NCBI GenBank assembly: GCA_021731325.1
Contig: JAKFXP010000021.1
Location: 1-5,763, forward strand
DNA: 5,763 nucleotides
Origin: Parcubacteria group bacterium
GTDB lineage: Bacteria > Patescibacteriota > Minisyncoccia > Phycocordibacterales > UBA12088
Direction: 5' to 3'
Part shown: positions 1 through 4,419 of the stretch, piece after piece
Layout: each line of letters begins with the position of its first letter
How positions within the stretch are numbered: position 1 is the first letter of the stretch
Notes under the pieces: generated by a model
Databases searched by the model: none
What the model was told of the DNA's origin: nothing
Seen by the model: the letters and a program-made list of their open reading frames with translations, nothing else
Translations under genes and position numbers: made by a program

Positions 1-18
1 GGAAACTTAATCTGTTAG

Positions 19-24
19 TATATT
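19..24 (+). promoter_or_regulatory. candidate -10 element for a leaderless start at 32
   Basis: TATATT matches the -10 consensus at five of six positions. It ends exactly 7 nt before the ATG at 32, so transcription would begin at or next to the start codon. No purine-rich Shine-Dalgarno sequence lies between them. The matching -35 would fall at or beyond the left edge of the window and cannot be checked. Confidence 0.4.
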
Positions 25-31
25 AAATACT

Positions 32-1420
32 ATGCGTATACTACACACCATACGTGCTTGGTTTCTACCACAAACAGGCTTTCTGTTGTCTCCGGCCGCT
101 GACGTGTTGTTTGCCGGCGGCTTTTCGCTCTTGACCTTTCTCGTACTTACGTTTTTTGTTGCGCGTGATGCCAATATATATACTTGGGCGTGGGCAGTAT
201 ATTACGCTGCATTTGTAATCAACTACCCCCACTTTATGGCATCGTACAAAATTATGTACGATGATGTGCGACCGGGATTTTTTGCATATCGAACGCACCC
301 CATTTTTACACTCCGTCTCTGGGGTGCAGGCGTCGTAGTCCCGCTTATGTTGGGTGCCGTATTTTTTTATGCACTCAAACATGAAGAGGTACACCTGCTC
401 AGCTATCTCGTCAGCACCATGTATGTTTTGGTTGGATGGCATTATATTAAACAAATATACGGATGTGTCATTGTATTGTCAGCCGCAAAATCAATACGAT
501 ATTCAACAATAGAACGGTTACTCATCTTAATACCTTTATACCTGTTGTGGGGTATATCATTTGTTTCATCACATGCATACGAAATGGTCAGTACTTATCA
601 AGGGATACCGTATGCACAAATGGGGATACCGCATGCTTTTTTGATCGGGGGGTATTGGCTCTTTGGGTGCAGTACCCTTGTTCTCATTGGGGTATTAGGG
701 AGGCGGTATCTACGGACGAGGGAGTACCCACCCCTCTCTGCAATAGCAGCCTTCTGTTCAATTGTGGTATGGTACATTCCTGCGATATACCACCCCTTTT
801 ATTTTTATATCATCCCTCTCTTTCACTCACTACAGTACCTACTTTTTGTGGCTGCATATGAGCGTAATAAAGTATCGTCGCATGACGAGGAAGGGGTGCC
901 TACGGTGCACCGGCGGGTACATACCTATCTCACCGTTGTGCCGACGCTCTTGTTTATTGGAGTGCCGAGTGTGGTGATTGGGATGACTCTGTGGGCTCAC
1001 GCTGGTGCATCAATGGAGTATTTGTTTGGTGTGGTAATCGAACGCTTCATTCAGCAAGGTACGGTGGCGGGGTACGGAGCGCTGCTGCTTCTGGTGGTAC
1101 TCGAATGCGGTATCTCCCTTGCTCGTTGGGGTAACAAAAATCCCTATGGATGGTACCTGCATACGCTCGTAACGACCATCGTACTTGGTATTGCTTCGTT
1201 CAGTATGTTCCCGGTACTCTTCGACACGCTTTCTCAATATGCCGTTCTTCCGGGGTGGTTCTCCTACCCGAACACGGTATTTGGGAGTACCGTGTATCTA
1301 TTCTTCTTTACCGTCGCCATTAACATCCACCATTATTTTATTGATACGGTCATTTGGAAAGGAGATAATCCGTACGTACGAAAACACTTGTTGCAAAAAG
1401 CACTTGTGACACACGCGTAG
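32..1420 (+). CDS. polytopic membrane protein with histidine motifs, function unknown
   Basis: This gene encodes a 462-residue protein that is hydrophobic almost throughout, with about 11 to 12 predicted membrane helices (roughly residues 22-43, 52-70, 95-114, 122-150, 162-180, 203-222, 234-252, 256-276, 299-320, 346-364, 376-395 and 414-432). I do not recognise a named family. Histidines sit in or beside helices within distinctive motifs: NYPHF (64-68), GWHYIKQIYG (135-144), YHPFYFY (253-259), PLFHSLQYLLFV (262-273) and NIHHYFIDTVIWKGDNP (431-447). This clustering recalls membrane proteins that bind metal through histidines, but no exact match to the desaturase or hydroxylase His-box spacing is visible. 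The start at 32 has no Shine-Dalgarno sequence and sits 7 nt after a TATATT box. The DUF192 gene begins 21 nt after the stop and may be cotranscribed. That this is a real gene is near certain; its function is unknown. Confidence 0.9.
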   Translation: MRILHTIRAWFLPQTGFLLSPAADVLFAGGFSLLTFLVLTFFVARDANIYTWAWAVYYAAFVINYPHFMASYKIMYDDVRPGFFAYRTHPIFTLRLWGAGVVVPLMLGAVFFYALKHEEVHLLSYLVSTMYVLVGWHYIKQIYGCVIVLSAAKSIRYSTIERLLILIPLYLLWGISFVSSHAYEMVSTYQGIPYAQMGIPHAFLIGGYWLFGCSTLVLIGVLGRRYLRTREYPPLSAIAAFCSIVVWYIPAIYHPFYFYIIPLFHSLQYLLFVAAYERNKVSSHDEEGVPTVHRRVHTYLTVVPTLLFIGVPSVVIGMTLWAHAGASMEYLFGVVIERFIQQGTVAGYGALLLLVVLECGISLARWGNKNPYGWYLHTLVTTIVLGIASFSMFPVLFDTLSQYAVLPGWFSYPNTVFGSTVYLFFFTVAINIHHYFIDTVIWKGDNPYVRKHLLQKALVTHA

Positions 1421-1441
1421 TACGAATAACACATATCCCGT

Positions 1442-1939
1442 ATGAAAAAATACGTACTCATCACGCTTGCAATCTCTTTGGTAGGGATGGTACTTCTGAG
1501 TGCACTTGCGTACCAGGTGTTGGTGGGTAATCCAGAAGACGTGCGTACGGATACCAGTAGCGGTACCCCGCAGTCGGGGGTAACCGTACTATTGGGAAGC
1601 ACGACGGTGCAGGTGGAGGTTGTACAAACAAGCGCAGACATAACGCGAGGGTTGTCAGGTCGTGATGCGTTGGCAGAAGGATACGGTATGTTATTTGTGA
1701 TGCCGCATTCAGCACCGCATAAGTTTTGGATGCCGGACATGCATTTTGCCATCGATATTATTTGGCTTAATGAGAAATTTGAGGTTGTTGATATAACGCA
1801 TCATGCGACCCCCGAATCATATCCCGAGACATTTACACCAAAAGTCTCTGCGCGCTATGTACTTGAGGTGCCGAGTGGTTTTGCTACTACCTATGGTCTG
1901 GTCGAAGGGATGCAGGCAACGATAGACACCAGCAAATAG
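1442..1939 (+). CDS. membrane-anchored DUF192 family protein
   Basis: This is a 165-residue DUF192 (COG1430) protein. Residues 5-27 form one hydrophobic helix, either an N-terminal anchor or an uncleaved signal, followed by a polar linker to about residue 46. The DUF192 domain covers about 47-162. Family signatures are visible: TRGLSGR (68-74), GMLFVM (82-87), HKFWMPDMHFAIDIIWL (93-109) and ARYVLEVPSG (137-146). There is no lipobox cysteine, so the domain is probably tethered by the helix on the outer face of the membrane. The length fits the family plus an anchor. The biochemical role of DUF192 is not established. No Shine-Dalgarno sequence precedes the ATG; the 8 nt CATATCCC (1432-1439) lie just upstream. 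The gene follows the polytopic membrane protein after 21 nt and precedes rnpB by 35 nt. Family assignment is firm, molecular function is not. Confidence 0.93.
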   Translation: MKKYVLITLAISLVGMVLLSALAYQVLVGNPEDVRTDTSSGTPQSGVTVLLGSTTVQVEVVQTSADITRGLSGRDALAEGYGMLFVMPHSAPHKFWMPDMHFAIDIIWLNEKFEVVDITHHATPESYPETFTPKVSARYVLEVPSGFATTYGLVEGMQATIDTSK

Positions 1940-1940
1940 C

Positions 1941-1968
1941 TTGTTTTTTTAGTTTCCTGTGTCATACT
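1941..1968 (+). promoter_or_regulatory. candidate rnpB promoter
   Basis: TTGTTT (1941-1946) and CATACT (1963-1968) are separated by 16 nt. The -10-like hexamer ends 6 nt before G1975, the inferred 5' end of the RNase P RNA from helix P1. The fit between the predicted transcription start and the structural 5' end is the main support; the hexamers themselves are only moderate matches. The element starts right after the stop codon of the DUF192 gene. Confidence 0.45.
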
Positions 1969-1974
1969 ACATAC

Positions 1975-2344
1975 GGTCTATACTGGCTGACAGCGCCACA
2001 CACCCTTTGAGGTGTGGGTGAGGAAAGTCCGGACACGCGCTTTGATATGTATGTATCAAAGCAGACGGGTAGCAGGTAATGCCTGTCCAACGTAAGTTGA
2101 GGGATGCGAGCAGAGACGCCTCGATTCGAGAGGATCCAGGCACCCCTTGTAGGGTGAGCTCATGCGGGAACGTGTGAGGTGAAACGGCAAAATTCCTACT
2201 CGCGTGCAAGGCCGTACTCTCATACTCTTCGGGGTATCGAGAGAGTGCCGCACGACCAGGTGAGCAATGACCTGGCTAGATAAATTGTCAGACACGGTGC
2301 CGATATGCGGCGCGGGGACAGAATCCGGCTTATAGGTACAGACC
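1975..2344 (+). ncRNA. rnpB: RNase P RNA (catalytic subunit of RNase P)
   Basis: This RNA is the ribozyme that removes 5' leaders from precursor tRNAs, together with the RnpA protein. The universal core is clear. GAGGAAAGTCCGGAC (2020-2034) forms the 5' strand of P4, and ACAGAATCCGGCTTAT (2318-2333) the 3' strand. P1 pairs 1975-1983 with 2336-2344 around one A-C mismatch. P2 pairs CTGACAG (1987-1993) with TTGTCAG (2285-2291). P3 is a hairpin at about 1996-2018. A P8-like CAGGTAATGCCTG lies near 2080. The P18 hairpin (2256-2275) is followed by the conserved-type TAGATAAATTG. P18 and the core sequence resemble type A. However, P15 (2216-2246) is a near-continuous hairpin with no visible GGU internal loop, and a local hairpin at 2040-2061 occupies the P5.1/P6 position. 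About 370 nt is usual for bacterial RNase P RNA. The ends are set by P1 pairing and could be off by a few bases. An intrinsic terminator follows after 7 nt. Confidence 0.95.
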
Positions 2345-2351
2345 CAGCATG

Positions 2352-2377
2352 ACAAAACCCGCGAGAGCGGGTTTTGT
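2352..2377 (+). terminator. intrinsic terminator of rnpB
   Basis: A perfect 11-bp stem, 2352-2362 paired with 2367-2377, closes a GAGA tetraloop. Its upper half is GC-rich. The lower part is A-rich on the left and T-rich on the right (GGGTTTTGT), so the U tract lies within the descending arm. It begins 7 nt after the P1 3' strand of the RNase P RNA, which fits termination of rnpB. Confidence 0.85.
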
Positions 2378-2398
2378 CCGTATGGATAGGTTCTTAAT

Positions 2399-2433
2399 AA
2401 AAAAAGAGGTCGCGTAGGTGTGTACGCGACCTC
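2399..2433 (-). terminator. intrinsic terminator of the lipoprotein gene
   Basis: On the minus strand an 11-bp perfect stem (2423-2433 with 2406-2416) encloses a 6-nt loop and is followed at once by seven U residues with one intervening purine pair (2399-2405 read in reverse, after the complement of 2406). It begins 9 nt after the TAA stop (2443-2445, complement) of the lipoprotein gene. It faces the rnpB terminator, from which it is separated by about 20 nt. Confidence 0.88.
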
Positions 2434-2442
2434 AGGAGCAGG

Positions 2443-3042
2443 TTACCGTCTCTTATGGAAACGTTTCTTTTTGTGATATCGAGGCGGGCCCTCTTGCTGC
2501 GCTTTGAGTGCCGCTTCTTGTTGGGCCAGTGCAGCCTGTTTTTGACCACATTGGATATCTGCGTCTCGTATACAGGCAATAAATGCCTGATCGTATGCAC
2601 CCTGGGTGTCGGTTTTGGTGAGTTGACTGGCAACTGCCCCAACCAATAGTCCGACTCCGGCACCAATGGCTGCGTTTCGACCCACGGTGTTGTGGCGGTA
2701 TCCGTACCCGCGGCCGTAGTAGCCATAGTAGGGGTCGTACCCATACCCACCGTAGTAGCCTGCAGAGTGACCAGAAAGAGCACCAGCTCCTGCACCGACT
2801 GCTGCACCACCACCCGAATACAAGAGTTCCTTGTTGATGTTTTCTTGGCGCGCAGCCGTCCCGGCACCAGACGCCACTTGTCGACATGACGCAATCATCT
2901 CCGGACAGTATTGTCGTAGATTTTGAGGCACTTGGCCACTCACTGCCGCACTTTCAAGTTCCGGTGGTTTTTGGAGTGCTGAGCACCCAATAAGCATCCA
3001 CGACACCAAGGTGACAGATACAACACGTATAATAAGGTTCAT
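2443..3042 (-). CDS. glycine-zipper lipoprotein, cysteine- and tyrosine-rich
   Basis: This gene encodes a 199-residue predicted lipoprotein. A type II signal peptide (1-19) ends in the lipobox LIGC, so Cys20 would carry the lipid after Lgt and LspA processing. Two glycine-zipper segments follow, at about 76-91 (GGGAAVGAGAGALSG) and 126-138 (IGAGVGLLVGAVA). They flank a Tyr/Gly-rich stretch (96-115) built of YYGGYGY-like units. Four further cysteines (46, 53, 157, 165) could form two disulfides. The tail is alanine/glutamine-rich (168-183), then strongly basic (RYHKKKRFHKRR). Glycine zippers usually pack in or against membranes, and similar proteins are common as outer-membrane lipoproteins in proteobacteria. 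The exact function is unknown. The start is well set: GGAGG (complement of 3051-3055) lies 8 nt upstream of the ATG, the only strong Shine-Dalgarno sequence among the genes here. The gene is monocistronic, with its own terminator, and diverges from the DUF62 gene. Confidence 0.9.
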   Translation of the reverse strand: MNLIIRVVSVTLVSWMLIGCSALQKPPELESAAVSGQVPQNLRQYCPEMIASCRQVASGAGTAARQENINKELLYSGGGAAVGAGAGALSGHSAGYYGGYGYDPYYGYYGRGYGYRHNTVGRNAAIGAGVGLLVGAVASQLTKTDTQGAYDQAFIACIRDADIQCGQKQAALAQQEAALKAQQEGPPRYHKKKRFHKRR

Positions 3043-3050
3043 TAGAACAT

Positions 3051-3055
3051 CCTCC
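3051..3055 (-). promoter_or_regulatory. strong Shine-Dalgarno site of the lipoprotein gene
   Basis: On the minus strand GGAGG sits 8 nt before the ATG at 3042. It fixes the start codon and stands out because the other five starts have no comparable site. CGGAG overlapping it could pair weakly with CTCCG (complement of 3073-3077) in the leader. Confidence 0.8.
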
Positions 3056-3095
3056 GTAACAATAGGTACCCGCGGAGCGCGAGGACATCTATCTG

Positions 3096-3142
3096 GCTAC
3101 ATTAGAGCACAGGTATATATATAATGCAAGTATTTTTGTCCC
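3096..3142. promoter_or_regulatory. candidate divergent promoter region
   Basis: A stretch of alternating T and A (3114-3125) lies between the diverging lipoprotein and DUF62 genes. On the plus strand TATAAT (3120-3125) is a perfect -10 hexamer, with a weak -35-like GCTACA at 3096-3101 (18-nt spacer). On the minus strand TATATA (complement of 3114-3119) has GGGACA (complement of 3137-3142) 17 nt upstream. The predicted starts would be near 3132 (+) and 3107 (-), giving a lipoprotein leader of about 65 nt. The two -10 elements abut, so the two polymerases might compete. This is inferred from hexamer matches only. Confidence 0.4.
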
Positions 3143-3193
3143 AGGTCGTATTCGGGTATGATGGGGGTATACGCTATTCATTCACCATATCCC

Positions 3194-3994
3194 ATGTACC
3201 TTACTATCATTACTGATTGCTCAGACTCAAATGCCCAAGCTCGACAAGAAACTCGAGCGCGCACACTATTCGACATCACCCCTTCATTTGTTTCGGTTGC
3301 AGGCACGCTCGATACGGTCGCCTCCCTTGAGGCATCGGGCAACATTATTGATATTCTTGATGCTGCAAGTGGAGAAGAGGGCATTATTCTCGCGAATGTG
3401 GCACCGCGGAATGGAGATGAAAAAAAGTGGGGGAACGGTACCCCTTTTGGATATGTACGGTACAATCGAACACTTATCATCACCACCGTCTCAGGCCACA
3501 TGCTGTCACTGCCTCAAAAGTTTGGACTTACTGATGGGTATGAGCTTATTGATATGCAAGCAACACTCATACGTATGTGGGAGGGTGGCTTAATTACTGA
3601 AGATGAAGTAACTCATATCCAACATTCGCAGTTTCGCAGCTTTGATTTTTTGCCCCGTGTTGCAGCATGGATTACCAAGGGGCATGAGCCAGTCACATTG
3701 CCATTTGAGGGGGATATGATACCAAAGATATCTCCCTCTATTTGGGGTATTGATAACTTTGGTAATCTTAAAACAACCATAATAGGGTCTGCATTACCTG
3801 AAACAGGTACGATGGAGACGCGTTTTGGGATTTTGCCAGTGATACGGTCTCTCAAAGAGGTACCTGAGGGCACCACGGCACTTACCATAGGGAGTTCTGG
3901 ATTAGGGGCGAATCGTTTTGTGGAGATTGTGGTACAAGGGGGAAATGCGGCAACGACACTTGGCGCCTCTCGTGGCGATGCGGTGTTGCCATAG
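3194..3994 (+). CDS. divergent DUF62 / SAM hydroxide adenosyltransferase-fold protein
   Basis: From the ATG at 3194 this is a 266-residue protein of the DUF62 family, which includes SAM hydroxide adenosyltransferases and SAM-dependent chlorinase and fluorinase. Visible family features are an N-terminal strand with TIITDCSDS (4-12), standing where members have LTDFG..D, the C-terminal-domain motif WGIDNFGNLKTTI (184-196), and an ending NAATTLGASRGDAV (251-264) like the usual GNAA..LG...GD.V. The catalytic region has changed. The DPGVG-type segment reads VAPRNGDEKK (69-78), the PDNG-type segment reads TVSGHML (98-104), and the FHGRD-type segment reads FRSFDFLP (147-154), so the Asp-Arg-His set looks replaced. 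It may bind SAM or adenosine differently, or not be an enzyme. In-frame ATGs at 3158 and 3161 would add 12 or 11 residues. I chose 3194 because family members start right before the first strand. None of the starts has a Shine-Dalgarno sequence. Confidence 0.85.
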   Translation: MYLTIITDCSDSNAQARQETRARTLFDITPSFVSVAGTLDTVASLEASGNIIDILDAASGEEGIILANVAPRNGDEKKWGNGTPFGYVRYNRTLIITTVSGHMLSLPQKFGLTDGYELIDMQATLIRMWEGGLITEDEVTHIQHSQFRSFDFLPRVAAWITKGHEPVTLPFEGDMIPKISPSIWGIDNFGNLKTTIIGSALPETGTMETRFGILPVIRSLKEVPEGTTALTIGSSGLGANRFVEIVVQGGNAATTLGASRGDAVLP

Positions 3995-4005
3995 ACTTAG
4001 TGGAG

Positions 4006-4035
4006 TTGGTATCAACACAGTGACTCCTGTATACT
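4006..4035 (+). promoter_or_regulatory. candidate promoter for the small membrane protein gene
   Basis: TTGGTA (4006-4011) and TATACT (4030-4035) match the -35 and -10 consensus at four and five of six positions, with an 18-nt spacer. The -10 ends 4 nt before the ATG at 4040 and 7 nt before the second in-frame ATG at 4043. The transcript would therefore start at or near the start codon, without a leader. Confidence 0.5.
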
Positions 4036-4039
4036 GGCA

Positions 4040-4390
4040 ATGATGGTTGGAGAAGACATACATGAGGTATCACCGCGACCACGTCCGCGGATGACTCGTA
4101 CACGAAAGATGGGGCGGTTTGTCGGTGCATTGGGGCAGATGGTAAAAGAGGTATTGATTGACGATTTGCATACCCTTGGTACGAACCTCCGTCTTTTTTT
4201 TGGTCTCGGAGCAACTCTGGTGGGCTTGCTCTCCTACACCTCTGACCGGTATTGTGATGGTAATACATCAACCTACTATGCGTGTACTCGCCCTTCAACC
4301 TATTATTATTATCCCTGGTGGGCAATACTACTTGTGGTGGTAGGGTCATGGAGTGTGGTTCTTTGGTTCCTTCGGAAAAAATCTGTATAA
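4040..4390 (+). CDS. small two-helix membrane protein, function unknown
   Basis: This 116-residue protein matches no family I recognise. Residues 1-24 are charged and rich in Arg and Pro (SPRPRPRMTRTRK). A short amphipathic stretch (28-46) precedes a first membrane helix at about 51-65 and a second at about 93-111, which ends in RKKSV. Positive charges at both ends suggest that both termini are cytoplasmic and that the 66-92 loop faces outside. That loop holds Cys72 and Cys82, a possible disulfide pair, and is Tyr-rich (TYYACTRPSTYYYYPWW). Starting at the second ATG, 4043, would lose one residue and gives the better distance (7 nt) from the TATACT box. No Shine-Dalgarno sequence is present. 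The gene lies 45 nt after the DUF62 gene and 29 nt before the FN3-repeat gene. Charge bias, membrane pattern and tight packing support a real gene; its role cannot be read from the sequence. Confidence 0.75.
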   Translation: MMVGEDIHEVSPRPRPRMTRTRKMGRFVGALGQMVKEVLIDDLHTLGTNLRLFFGLGATLVGLLSYTSDRYCDGNTSTYYACTRPSTYYYYPWWAILLVVVGSWSVVLWFLRKKSV

Positions 4391-4391
4391 G
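4363..4391 (+). promoter_or_regulatory. weak candidate promoter for the FN3-repeat gene
   Basis: TTGGTT (4363-4368) and TATAAG (4386-4391) are 17 nt apart, inside the last codons of the small membrane protein gene. The -10 overlaps its TAA stop. A start near 4398 would give a leader of about 22 nt. That leader contains only AGG (4411-4413), 6 nt before the ATG, as a possible ribosome binding site. Confidence 0.3.
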
Positions 4392-4419
4392 ATTATTTAC
4401 GAAGAAGTGTAGGTTTTAT

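Noticed and set aside
603..638. Direct repeat of GGGATACCG(C/T)ATGC in the first gene
   Set aside because: It encodes two similar GIP(Y/H)A segments in frame and occurs only twice; a short internal duplication or chance, not a repeat element.
1940..1950. Run of T after the DUF192 stop as a terminator
   Set aside because: No GC-rich inverted repeat precedes the T run; it fits better as part of the rnpB promoter's -35 and spacer region.
1967..2355. Two minus-strand open frames (1967-2209 and 2056-2355) inside the rnpB region
   Set aside because: They lie within a clearly structured RNase P RNA, have no ribosome binding site, and their translations show no domain; they are shadows of the RNA gene.
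2394..2894. Open frames in other minus-strand frames overlapping the lipoprotein gene
   Set aside because: They overlap in another frame a gene with a signal peptide, lipobox and strong Shine-Dalgarno site; their compositions are those of frame-shifted Gly/Tyr-rich coding sequence.
3158..3193. Use of the ATG at 3158 as the DUF62 start
   Set aside because: It would add MMGVYAIHSPYP before the first strand, which family members lack, and no ribosome binding site supports it; it is kept as an alternative.
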